Below, piece after piece: positions 34,752 to 43,378 of a DNA stretch of 64,000 nt. Position 1 is the stretch's first letter, and each line of letters starts with the position of its first letter. The translations under genes were made by a program, and so were the position numbers. The notes under the pieces are model-generated. The model was not told the origin of the DNA. It ran no database searches and worked only from the letters and a program-made list of their open reading frames with translations. The stretch is from Patiriisocius sp047731265. Lineage in GTDB: Bacteria > Bacteroidota > Bacteroidia > Flavobacteriales > Flavobacteriaceae. Where the stretch lies: positions 930,001 through 994,000 of the forward strand of contig NZ_CP159835.1 in assembly GCF_047731265.1 (NCBI RefSeq). The letters run 5' to 3'.

Positions 34752-35180
34752 AAAATTATTAGTACGAAAAATATTTTGGTGCGCTGCACAGGGAACATTT
34801 GTAGAGGTCAAATGACCGAAGTTTATTTAAAAAAATTCTCTAATAAAAATATCGCAATTTATAGCGCAGGAATTGAAACCCACGGATTGAATCCAGGCGA
34901 AATGACCACTATGGCAAAAGACGGTATTGATATTTTGTCTCATACCTCCAACAACATAGAAGAATATAAAAACATTGAATGGGATTTTATAATTACCGTG
35001 TATAATCGCGCCAATGAAAATTATCCATTTATAGCTGCCCCTAATGCAAAAAGATTGAGTCATAATTTTTACGCTCCATCGAACCGTATAGGGACGCCAA
35101 AAAACACTGCTATAGAATTTGCCAAAGCACGAGATGAGATTTAAGAATATTGTGGTCGCTTTATAGAAAACAATCTTTAA
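34752..35180 (+). pseudogene. Decayed thioredoxin-type arsenate reductase / low-Mr phosphatase
   Basis: A protein of the LMW-PTPase/ArsC fold with the P-loop RCTGNICRGQM (CX5R kept), followed by IYSAGIETHGLNPG and GIDILSHTSNNIEEY. No ATG or other good start precedes the P-loop in frame; the frame opens at 34752 just after a stop. A TAA at about 35142 interrupts the C-terminal helix, after which the same frame reads EYCGRFIENNL to 35180. In thioredoxin-linked ArsC two further cysteines near the motif ITVC...C relay the disulfide. Here they are tyrosines (ITVYNRANENYP). Start loss, a nonsense codon and loss of the redox pair together indicate a pseudogene. Confidence 0.72.
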
Positions 35181-35183
35181 CCG

Positions 35184-35546
35184 ATGGCACTTACAATCAA
35201 TATTTTAATTGGCTTTGTGGCACTTTGACATCTTTAATTCTTATACTTTGAAATGTTCGCTTGGACCACAAAGGGCTCAAAAATTTTTAGAGGGTTTCCA
35301 AAAAAATTATTTCCCGCAACAAAATCTATGGCAGCAAACCAAGGATTGTATAACGGGTTTTTAGCCGCTGGGCTAATTTGGACATTTTTCATCTCAAATG
35401 TAACCTGGCAAAATAATATCGCAATATTCTTTTTAGGATGTGTTACTATAGCCGGGGTTTAAGGTGCCTTCACTGTTACAAAGAAGATGTTTTTTATTCA
35501 AGTAGCACCCGCTATAATTGCGCTACTCTTATTGGTTGTAAAATAG
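35184..35546 (+). pseudogene. DUF1304 membrane protein with three in-frame stop codons
   Basis: A 120-codon frame without any frameshift, interrupted by TGA after MALTINILIGFVAL, TAA three codons later, and TAA after FLGCVTIAGV. Reading through the stops gives a normal-length DUF1304 protein with four hydrophobic helices, the segment YFEMFAWTTKGSKIFRGFPK and a last helix ending LLLLVVK. It starts four bases after the arsenate reductase remnant, so the two formed an operon. Three point nonsense changes and an otherwise well preserved sequence suggest recent inactivation. Recoding is unlikely because the same codons end normal genes nearby. Confidence 0.75.
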
Positions 35547-35631
35547 TGTAAAGTATAGTGTTGACATTCTATTTCTAGAAGTGCAATCGTTTTTAGAAGA
35601 ATCTGTATTTGAAAACGCTAATAGTCTCTAT

Positions 35632-37458
35632 TTATTCCTCTTCTTTAGGACTAGTGGTCACGTTAGCATATTTTTTCTCAAGTTCAGCTTGGAACTCCTC
35701 CATTACTGGTTTTACCGTGCTTTCAGGAAGGTCTGCAATGCGAATGTACATCAATCCATCTATCGTATTATTAAACAGAGGATCCACATTAAAGGCAACT
35801 ACTTTAGCATTTTGTTTAATGTATTTTTTGATGAGTACTGGCATACGTAAACTTCCAGGCTCTAACTCATCAATTATTTTATCAAACTTATTAAGATCAG
35901 CTTCGCTTTCATCAAAAATGAAATCTTTATCAGCATCTTTAAGTTTTACTTTGTATTCTTTTTTAGGATTAATGTATTGAGCCACCCAAGGATCATAGTA
36001 ATTTGATTTCATAAACTCAATCATGAGAGATTTTGAAAATTCAGAAAACTTATCACTAATACTTACCCCTCCAATTAAAAACCGATGCTCTGGATGACGC
36101 AGTGTAGTGTGCACAATACCTTTCCAAAGAAGGAATAAAGGCATTGGTTTTTGTTGGTATTCTTTGATAATAAACGCACGGCCCATCTCTATAGATTTGC
36201 TCATCATATCATACAATTCTGGCTCAAACCTGAAGAGATCCTGTAAATAGAATCCATCAATACCATATTTTTTGAAAATCTGAGCCCCTAAGCCCATTCT
36301 GTAAGCACCTGCTATTTTCTTCGCTTTAGTATCCCATAAAAACAGCTGGTGATAATACGAATCAAACCTGTCTAAGTCAATCGCTTTGTTAGTGCCTTCT
36401 CCTATTTCTCTGAATGTTATTTCTCGCAATCTCCCTATTTCTTGGAGAATGTTAGGAATGAAATCTGCCGGAGCTAAAAAGACTTCGTAGTTTTTACTTT
36501 CTAAAAGGCGTTTTTCTTGTGCTCTTAAAGTATCCACTTCCTTTTCTATCGTCACTTTAGATATTTCACCCACAATTTTCTTAGGTGCCTTCGGAATTTT
36601 AAGCTTCGTTGGGATAGTGTTCAATAATTTTTTCCTCTGAAATGGATTTGCCAAAACATACGTTTTCTTCCGAAGAAACGCTGAAAAACCCGCTATAGAT
36701 TCATGTTCGTTTTGATCTGCTACTGAAATAGGGTTTCCAATCCTTATTTTGATAGTCCTGTCCCCTTGCGTTAGCATTTCACTTGGTAGTTTTGCTGTTC
36801 GAAGCATATCACTAATAGCTGCTAAGCGATAAAAAGTTTTGCTATTGCGCCCGTGAAAATAGATGGGAAGAACGGGAACTTTTGCTTTTTTAATGATTTT
36901 AATAGCTCCTTTTTCCCATTGCTTATCTACAATCTTGTTGCTCTCATCTCGCGTAGTAGAAACTTCTCCCGCCGGAAAAATACCTAAGGGGTGTCCGTCT
37001 CTTAGATGTAACAATGATTGTTTGACTCCTAAGAGGCTTGACTTAGCGTCTTTATGACCCTCAAAAGGATTTACAGGCATTACATAAGGTTGTAGAGGCT
37101 CAATCCTATGCAAAAGAAAATTTGCTATTATTTTAAAATCTGGTCGATGCTTTAATAAAACCTTGAGTAGTAATATCCCATCAATTCCTCCCAGAGGATG
37201 GTTGGAAATAGTTATAAATGGTCCGCTCTTAGGAATACGCCTTAAATCTTCATCTGGTATTTCAAAGTCTACATTAAAATCTTCTAAAAGAGCTTCGACA
37301 AACGCTAGTCCTTCAAAATGCTTATTTCGATTGTATCTCTTGTTAATAGTAGAGATTTTTAAGATGTTCATCAACGCCACACTCATCCCTGTGCCTACAA
37401 ACCCAAGTTTATCAACATTAATTGCTTTAGCGAATTCTTTTGCGGTAACGAGACCCAT
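35632..37458 (-). CDS. Fused PlsC-type acyltransferase and GNAT-type N-acyltransferase (OlsF-like)
   Basis: A 608-residue two-domain protein. Residues about 70-280 form a PlsC/LPLAT O-acyltransferase with ISNHPLGGIDG (an H-x4-D-type catalytic motif), GIFPAGEVST and KAKVPVLPIYFHG. Residues about 330-530 resemble the hemolysin-like GNAT N-acyltransferase of ornithine/glycine lipid synthesis (REITFREIGEGTN, DLFRFEPELYDMMSKSIEMG). This order, O-acyltransferase then N-acyltransferase, is that of OlsF, which makes ornithine lipids in Flavobacterium-type bacteria. The amino acid headgroup cannot be told. It probably acts at the inner membrane. It is transcribed in the same direction as aspartate kinase. 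Confidence 0.78.
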   Translation of the reverse strand: MGLVTAKEFAKAINVDKLGFVGTGMSVALMNILKISTINKRYNRNKHFEGLAFVEALLEDFNVDFEIPDEDLRRIPKSGPFITISNHPLGGIDGILLLKVLLKHRPDFKIIANFLLHRIEPLQPYVMPVNPFEGHKDAKSSLLGVKQSLLHLRDGHPLGIFPAGEVSTTRDESNKIVDKQWEKGAIKIIKKAKVPVLPIYFHGRNSKTFYRLAAISDMLRTAKLPSEMLTQGDRTIKIRIGNPISVADQNEHESIAGFSAFLRKKTYVLANPFQRKKLLNTIPTKLKIPKAPKKIVGEISKVTIEKEVDTLRAQEKRLLESKNYEVFLAPADFIPNILQEIGRLREITFREIGEGTNKAIDLDRFDSYYHQLFLWDTKAKKIAGAYRMGLGAQIFKKYGIDGFYLQDLFRFEPELYDMMSKSIEMGRAFIIKEYQQKPMPLFLLWKGIVHTTLRHPEHRFLIGGVSISDKFSEFSKSLMIEFMKSNYYDPWVAQYINPKKEYKVKLKDADKDFIFDESEADLNKFDKIIDELEPGSLRMPVLIKKYIKQNAKVVAFNVDPLFNNTIDGLMYIRIADLPESTVKPVMEEFQAELEKKYANVTTSPKEEE

Positions 37459-37506
37459 ATAATAGTTGGTTGATAGTATGGCAAATATAACTAAAAACGG
37501 TTCATG

Positions 37507-38760
37507 TCACTCCTTGATGACAAGCTGCACTGTTTCACGACTTTGCTGTTTTAACAAAACGGTTTTATCTTTTTCTAATTGCTCAATTTCAACATTGGAC
37601 GCGCGCCGTATGGTATATAGTGTTACATTCTCATTCCAAGTAACTCTAAAAATAGATCGCAGCTTTGTAATTAGCGGCCCTAGATTATCGTATTTATTGT
37701 CTACTACCACCGAAAAACTAATAGCGCTATTTTGTATCATCTCCACTTTCATTTTATAATGATGAAGCCATTTAAAAACATCTCCTATATGACTTTCCAT
37801 CATAAAACTAAAGTCCAAAGAAGATAAGGAGAGTAAAACCTGTTTCCTCTTCAAAATAAAACAAGATACTTGTGGATCTATTTGCACACCCTTACCTACA
37901 CAAGTTCCCGCAGAAGTAGGGTCATAAAAAGACTTTACAAACAAAGGGATTTCCTTTCTTTGCAACGGTTGCAATGTTTTTGGATGTATTACTGAAGCAC
38001 CATAAAAAGCAAGTTCTATAGCTTCACGATAAGAAATATGGTGCAATAAGGTAGTGTTTTGAAAATAGCGAGGGTCTGCATTTAGTACTCCAGGCACATC
38101 TTTCCATATAGTAACATTTGATGCATTAAGACAGTATGCAAAAATAGCTGCAGTATAATCGCTACCTTCTCTTCCCAGTGTCACTGTAAAATTATTAGTT
38201 GATTCCGCTCCTAAAAACCCTTGAGTTACTGTGATCCCTTTTACCGTTACCTGCTCATTGATCGCTTTTTGAGTAGTATCCCAATCCACATTTGCATCTC
38301 TAAAGTTAGCGTCTGTAACAATGCACTTTCTTGCGTCTAACCAAGTATTTCTAATTCCGTTTTCGTTGAGATAGTTAGAAACTATTGTGGTTGACATCAG
38401 TTCTCCAAATCCTACAATCTGGTCATACACATAGGCTCTATTTGTAGATTTATTGCTTTGTAAAAACTCTTTTAGAACACTTAACAAATTTGAAGTCTTC
38501 TTATAAACTTCATGATTAGCATCAAAAAGCGGCTTCATTATTGTGAGATGAAATTCTTCAAAATCTTGTAAACTCCCTGTTAGCTCGTTATTTTTTAATA
38601 AATACCCATCTACCACTTTTTCTAATTGGTTGGTCATTTTTCCCATAGCCGAAACCACAACAACAAGATTTTGCTCATCACTTTGTTTTACTACAGAAAC
38701 TAGGTTTTTAACCCCTTCAGCATCTTTTACAGAGGCTCCACCAAACTTAAATACTTTCAT
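37507..38760 (-). CDS. lysC: Aspartate kinase
   Basis: Aspartokinase phosphorylates L-aspartate, the first step towards lysine, threonine and methionine. The 417-residue protein (from ATG at 38760; an ATG two codons earlier at 38766 is equally possible) begins MKVFKFGGASVKDAEGV, with the kinase signature in which Ala replaces the usual Thr of KFGGTS. It continues with a TLGREGSDYTAAIFA nucleotide/aspartate region. The C-terminal part (about 300-415) forms ACT-like regulatory domains, which suggests feedback control. The aspartokinase and the upstream GNAT gene (29-base gap) are probably co-transcribed. Confidence 0.92.
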   Translation of the reverse strand: MKVFKFGGASVKDAEGVKNLVSVVKQSDEQNLVVVVSAMGKMTNQLEKVVDGYLLKNNELTGSLQDFEEFHLTIMKPLFDANHEVYKKTSNLLSVLKEFLQSNKSTNRAYVYDQIVGFGELMSTTIVSNYLNENGIRNTWLDARKCIVTDANFRDANVDWDTTQKAINEQVTVKGITVTQGFLGAESTNNFTVTLGREGSDYTAAIFAYCLNASNVTIWKDVPGVLNADPRYFQNTTLLHHISYREAIELAFYGASVIHPKTLQPLQRKEIPLFVKSFYDPTSAGTCVGKGVQIDPQVSCFILKRKQVLLSLSSLDFSFMMESHIGDVFKWLHHYKMKVEMIQNSAISFSVVVDNKYDNLGPLITKLRSIFRVTWNENVTLYTIRRASNVEIEQLEKDKTVLLKQQSRETVQLVIKE

Positions 38761-38789
38761 ATTCATTATCCGCGCAGTCGGATGTCTAA

Positions 38790-39290
38790 TTAATTTATCT
38801 TTTTATTTCTTATTTCTTTCTTTAAATATGCTCGCAATCCTTGTTCGTTCATCTGCACTAAATACCAATCTTTTAAGAGTGTTGCACCCGTGCTTTTGTA
38901 AAAACCTACAGCGGTTGTATTCCAATCAAGTACGACAAATTCAACCCGTTTAACACCTTTTAAATTTGCAAAATGCATTACTTCAGTATACAGCGCTTTT
39001 CCTATTCCGAGACCTCTTTTCGATTCCTTGACAATTAAATCTTCTAAATGAATGGTTCGACCTTTCCAAGTAGAAAACCTAAAATAAACAAGTGCCATTC
39101 CAATAATATTCGTAGCGTCTTCTGCCACAAAACAAGTAAATAAAGGATTTTCTCCAAAACCCTCTTCTTTTAACGTGTTTACTGAAATTTCTACTGCGTA
39201 GGGTTCCTTTTCAAAAACTGCCAATTCTTTAATTAGCTCCAATACACTAGGCATATCTTCAGGAGTGGCTTTTCGAACTGTATATAACAT
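38790..39290 (-). CDS. GNAT-family N-acetyltransferase
   Basis: A 166-residue GNAT enzyme from the ATG at 39290. The longer frame to 39359 adds a basic stretch atypical of the family. N-terminal MLYTVRKATPEDMPSVLELI is followed by the acetyl-CoA motif A region: HLEDLIVKESKRGLGIGKAL with the R/Q-x-x-G-x-G/A loop, then VLDWNTTAVGFYKSTGA (motif B). This is the diamine/SSAT-like branch of GNATs. The substrate is unknown. It is divergent from fbp and upstream of aspartate kinase. Confidence 0.88.
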   Translation of the reverse strand: MLYTVRKATPEDMPSVLELIKELAVFEKEPYAVEISVNTLKEEGFGENPLFTCFVAEDATNIIGMALVYFRFSTWKGRTIHLEDLIVKESKRGLGIGKALYTEVMHFANLKGVKRVEFVVLDWNTTAVGFYKSTGATLLKDWYLVQMNEQGLRAYLKKEIRNKKIN

Positions 39291-39373
39291 TGATTGTGTT
39301 TTGCCAGACAAATATCGGTTCAAAATTCTTAAAAAAACCCGATATTTGCTGCAAATCAACTTAATAACCTTCC

Positions 39374-40381
39374 ATGGCCAATAAAAACCAGACTTTAGGC
39401 GAATTTATTATAGAGAATCAAACCGAATTTAAATATTCGTCGGGCGAGCTTTCGAGACTCATAAATTCGATAAGACTCGCAGCAAAAGTAGTAAACCACG
39501 AAGTAAATAAAGCTGGACTCGTTGACATATTAGGAGCCGCAGGAGACACAAATATTCAAGGTGAAGATCAACAAAAATTAGATGTCTATGCAAATGAGGT
39601 CTTTATTAAAACATTGACCAATCGCGAAATTGTTTGCGGTATAGCCAGCGAAGAAGAGGATGATTTTATAACGATAACTGGACGAAACGAGAAAAATGAC
39701 AATAAATATGTTGTCCTTATGGATCCTCTTGACGGATCTTCAAATATTGATGTAAACGTATCTGTAGGAACCATCTTTTCTATATATAGACGGCTTACAC
39801 CAGAAGGCACTCCAGTTACTTTAGATGATTTTCTTCAGCCTGGAAACAAACAAGTTGCGGCAGGATATATTGTGTACGGAACTTCTACAATGATTGTATA
39901 TTCTACTGGGCACGGTGTGAATGGTTTTACTTTAAATCCCGCGATTGGAACATATTATCTTTCTCATCCAAATATGAAGTTCCCAGAAAATGGATCTATA
40001 TATTCAGTAAATGAAGGGAATTATGTCCATTTTCCACAAGGCGTAAAAGACTACATCAAATATTGCCAAAAAGAGGAAGAAGATCGTCCTTATACCTCGA
40101 GATATATTGGGTCTCTAGTTTCAGACTTTCATCGCAATATGATCAAAGGAGGCATCTACATGTATCCAAATACAAGCAAAGACCCTAAAGGTAAACTTCG
40201 GTTATTATATGAGTGTAATCCTATGGCATATCTAGCCGAACAAGCTGGAGGTAAATCAAGTGATGGCTTCCAAAATATTTTAGATATTGTACCTACAGAA
40301 TTACATCAACGCGTTCCTTTTTTCTGCGGAAGTAAAAACATGGTAAATAAAGCAGAAGAATTTATGTCGAACTCTAAATAA
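39374..40381 (+). CDS. fbp: Class 1 fructose-1,6-bisphosphatase
   Basis: FBPase hydrolyses fructose-1,6-bisphosphate to fructose-6-phosphate in gluconeogenesis. The 335-residue protein shows the metal-binding signature VLMDPLDGSSNIDVNVSVGT (about 116-135) and the C-terminal substrate region KLRLLYECNPMAYLAEQAGG. It also has GASEEED-like acidic ligands (here GIASEEED near residue 93). It is full length and intact. Its TAA overlaps the ATG of the decayed coiled-coil gene that follows (TAATG), so it once headed, or still heads, a longer operon. Confidence 0.96.
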   Translation: MANKNQTLGEFIIENQTEFKYSSGELSRLINSIRLAAKVVNHEVNKAGLVDILGAAGDTNIQGEDQQKLDVYANEVFIKTLTNREIVCGIASEEEDDFITITGRNEKNDNKYVVLMDPLDGSSNIDVNVSVGTIFSIYRRLTPEGTPVTLDDFLQPGNKQVAAGYIVYGTSTMIVYSTGHGVNGFTLNPAIGTYYLSHPNMKFPENGSIYSVNEGNYVHFPQGVKDYIKYCQKEEEDRPYTSRYIGSLVSDFHRNMIKGGIYMYPNTSKDPKGKLRLLYECNPMAYLAEQAGGKSSDGFQNILDIVPTELHQRVPFFCGSKNMVNKAEEFMSNSK

Positions 40382-41506
40382 TGTTTTACCCAAGATTTAG
40401 TGATTTTAAGCAATAAACAAACCCTAAGAGTAAAAAAAACAACCTTACTGAAGGATCTAGCGCAGCAGATTCTTCTTCAAAGATCGAAGCAATCAAAAAT
40501 CTCATTTTTGGTGAGAATATTGAACAATATAACAGTGAATTTGAAACATTAAGGAAGGAGATAAAGAGCCAGAAAGTAGTACTTGAGGAATACATAGATC
40601 AAATTAGGGGCGAACTAATGCAGTCTATAGACTCATTAAGTACAGCTGTAAACATTCGCATCACAGACCTTGAAGACTCTTTAAACGCAAAGGCAGAAAG
40701 ACTTACAGAAGAAAAACTTCAGCTTCTTAGGGATATCCTTTTAGTAGATGACAGGCATATTGCGAATGCCATAATACAAAGAATAAAAGAAATTTCTGAA
40801 TCTTTAGAAACCCAAGAAAAACTTTCCCAAAAAATAGACCGTATTATTGAGAAACGACTTTCTCAATTTGTTAAAGAAATACCTGCTATATTAAAACTCA
40901 CAATTACAAAAACACTACAATAACAAATTGAAAACTCACAAGATCAAGTTGTAGAAGCCTTATACCCTATTATAGGAAAAATGATAAAGTGCTATCTCGC
41001 TAATGTATTGGTAACTTTCTGAAAATATAAACCAAAAAGTTACCAATACATTTTCAATAGATTCTTTAAAGCGAAAATTAAAAGCAACACTTACTTGCGT
41101 TAAAGAAAGTGATTTAATGTTAAGTGAAATTGATGCGCATAAAATAAACGAGGTATTTGCGATTCAAAAAGGTTCAGGGATTTTATTGGGTAGCTATAGC
41201 TATAATGCCACTGTTGATAAAGAGATGATTTCAGGAATGCTTACGGCAATAAAAAGTTTTGTTGAAGATGCATTTCAGGGAGGAAATCAAAACCTAGAAG
41301 CAATAGCGTATGAGTTATATAGTATTCATATTCAAAAATTTCACTCCTATTATGTAGCATCTGTAATTTCAGGCACTTATTCTAGTTCTTTTGAAAGTAA
41401 GCCTAGAAACCAACTCTTTAAGGTTTTAAAAAAATTATCTCCTAAAATTAACGCATTGTCTAGACATGAAGTAAACACTATTTTAAAGACCTTGTTTAAA
41501 CGTTGA
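40381..41506 (+). pseudogene. Decayed coiled-coil/Roadblock-like partner of a small GTPase
   Basis: Starts at an ATG overlapping the fbp stop (TAATG). The frame is broken by TAA at codon 12 (40414), runs on as a Lys/Glu-rich coiled coil (about codons 45-180), stops again at 40921 and 41020, and shifts by one base near 41020. From 41021 it reads intact to 41506: NTFSIDSLKRKLKATL, then INEVFAIQKGSGILLGSYS and GMLTAIKSFVEDAFQGGNQN. The latter part resembles a Roadblock/longin-type domain that commonly accompanies bacterial Ras-like GTPases. At least three stops and one frameshift are present. The family name is inferred from fold-like patterns and from the GTPase next door. Confidence 0.6.
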
Positions 41507-41942
41507 AATTAAGGTCTCTACATACATAGAGGAACAACTTAACGAAGACTATTTAGTTGCTGTAGGGGTTCACGTTAAGAAAAAGACATTACTGTGAACG
41601 GACAAAACCTCACATTAATTGTTTGGGATATTGAAGGAAGTACTTCAATTGAAAAAGCGCTAAAATCTTATTTACTCGGTTCACACGGGTTTATTTATGT
41701 TTTTAATGTTTCTAGACCTGAAAACGCATGAAAATCTAGAAACCGAATTGCGATATCTAGAAGAATACCACAAAAAAATACCCGTAATTGTAATAGGGAA
41801 TAAAAGCGATAAATTTAATGAGATGGTATCTGAACCATATTTTTCGTCTAAACCATTTGAAAACTGTTTGTTTACGACTGCAAAAACTGGAGAAAACGTA
41901 GCAACCCTTTTTGAAGGCTTATCTAAAAAATTGCTGTGTTGA
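41505..41942 (+). pseudogene. Decayed small Ras/Rab-like GTPase
   Basis: Pieces of a single small GTPase in shifting frames. KVSTYIEEQLNEDYLVAVGV (switch I region) reads first. After a frameshift near 41583 comes DITVNGQNLTLIVWDIEGST, where DIEG is the G3 motif. After another shift near 41720 comes KKIPVIVIGNKSDKFNE, where NKSD is G4, and later FTTAKTGENV, where AKT is G5. The G1 P-loop (GxxxxGKS/T) that should precede switch I is absent, so the 5' end is deleted. The final TGA overlaps the ATG of the next remnant (TGATG). G3-G5 order and spacing make the GTPase call good, and loss of G1 plus two frameshifts makes it non-functional. Confidence 0.7.
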
Positions 41943-42767
41943 TGAGCTTAGCTCATTTTAAAAAAACTTTTTTTGACCACAAGATTTAGACACTTCAAAT
42001 TGATGAAAATGGTCTACTTGTTGAGTCTGACGACACCCTTTTTAGCTTTAATAAAAAGTCATTATTACAAGAAATACATCCATTCTTTTATACGGTAATT
42101 CCATCAATATCAACATTGGGAAATAGCATCCAGTTTCCTTGTGTAAATCTAGAGATTGGCGCCACAAAAAAGATTGTGGATATAGATGTTGTTAAGGAAG
42201 AAAGCCATCTATATTTAATTTTGATAGACCTCACAAAACATTATAATGAATCACAACATTTGGTGCAAGAAAAGAATGAGTATACTATTTCAAAGCATAA
42301 ATTAGCCTACGAGCGTGGGCTCTCATTTGTAAAAGAAGAATTTAAAAATAAAAAAGCGCAAATCTGTTCCCAAAGGTTCTGGTCTATTTTCTAGTAAAAG
42401 AGTACTTGTAATCGAAGACGATCTAATAAGCCAGATGTTATTTATGAAACAATTTCTGGACAATAAAAAAGGGTGTTATGTCGAGATTGCAAAGGAAGGA
42501 GCTATTGCCAAAAAAATGCCGGAAAACAAACAATATTATATTATTATTTTAAAGCAAAACTTACCTAATATTAGCGGCATAGAAATGATAGAACACGTAA
42601 GAAATCACAAGAGCGAAAAATCAAATACGATCCCCATATTAGTTGCTAGTGGAAGTCCTATGTTGGAGCAACAAGAAGAGTTTCTGGCAATGGGGGCTTC
42701 TTCATTTTTAGCAAAACCAGATACTAAAAGCGAGCTTTTCAAAAATCTTGAAAAACTCGCTAGATAA
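41942..42767 (+). pseudogene. Decayed PAS-like/receiver signalling protein
   Basis: Begins at the ATG of a TGATG overlap. A TAA lies at codon 16 (41987), after which the frame reads LQIDENGLLVESDDTLFSFN and a PAS-like region to a stop at 42394. A one-base shift near 42365 joins it to KSVPKGSGLFSSKRVLVIED and a CheY-like receiver ending at 42767. The receiver keeps the acidic pair (IEDD) and the C-terminal Lys (LAKPD), but the phospho-acceptor Asp position reads Lys (IILKQNLPNISG). It therefore could not be phosphorylated normally even if repaired. It was probably a single PAS-REC regulator downstream of the small GTPase. Confidence 0.62.
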
Positions 42768-42786
42768 TTTTAGTCGTAGAAATAGG

Positions 42787-43212
42787 CTATTTCTTATTAA
42801 GGAGGTATTGATAATCTTCCAAGGTCAACCCCCCAGAATAAATTTCAATAGAACGCTTTATCAATTTTGCAGCTAATTCAGTAGTATATCCTAACCCAAT
42901 AGCATATTTTTCAATTAGCCCACGCTCTTGATCATCAATTTCGTTATCTGCAAAGATCATCTCAAAAAGATCGTGCATACGCTCTAATCTCATATCAGCA
43001 TCATTTGGAGGGTTTATTGGATACTTATCAGGGTTTTTTAGCACAGCCTCATATTGAGACTCATCTATGTCCAGTTTGCGTGCAAAGCGACGCAACATTT
43101 TTTCTTCTTCAGAATTTAATTCCCCATTAATCGATGCAATATTCGCTATGGACGCAAAATGTCCCATATTACGCTTATGTTCACCGCTCTCAAATAAATC
43201 TGTAAATGACAT
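42787..43212 (-). CDS. TerB-family protein
   Basis: A 141-residue all-helical TerB-like protein (tellurite-resistance/DjlA N-terminal fold). It shows the typical acidic loops, INGELNSEEEKMLRRFA and IFADNEIDDQERGLIEKYA, which may bind metal. It is cytoplasmic and intact, convergent with the decayed GTPase operon (19-base gap). Such proteins are widespread in Bacteroidetes without proven tellurite function, so the tellurite name describes the fold only. Confidence 0.82.
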   Translation of the reverse strand: MSFTDLFESGEHKRNMGHFASIANIASINGELNSEEEKMLRRFARKLDIDESQYEAVLKNPDKYPINPPNDADMRLERMHDLFEMIFADNEIDDQERGLIEKYAIGLGYTTELAAKLIKRSIEIYSGGLTLEDYQYLLNKK

Positions 43213-43378
43213 AATTTAAATTTTAGAAAACAAAGATAAAACAAGTCTCAAAAATTACCGAGTAAAGCATAAGAATATTTAATAAGAATCCTTTGGACAT
43301 TTCAAAACCATTAAACTTTTCTTAAACCTTAACCAATAGCAAGTAAAACATTTAATTTTAAAAAAAAGAAATGCCATA

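Noticed and set aside
35184..35546. Read-through or alternative code explaining the three internal stops
   Set aside because: TAA and TGA end many intact genes in the window, and the neighbouring arsenate reductase gene is independently damaged.
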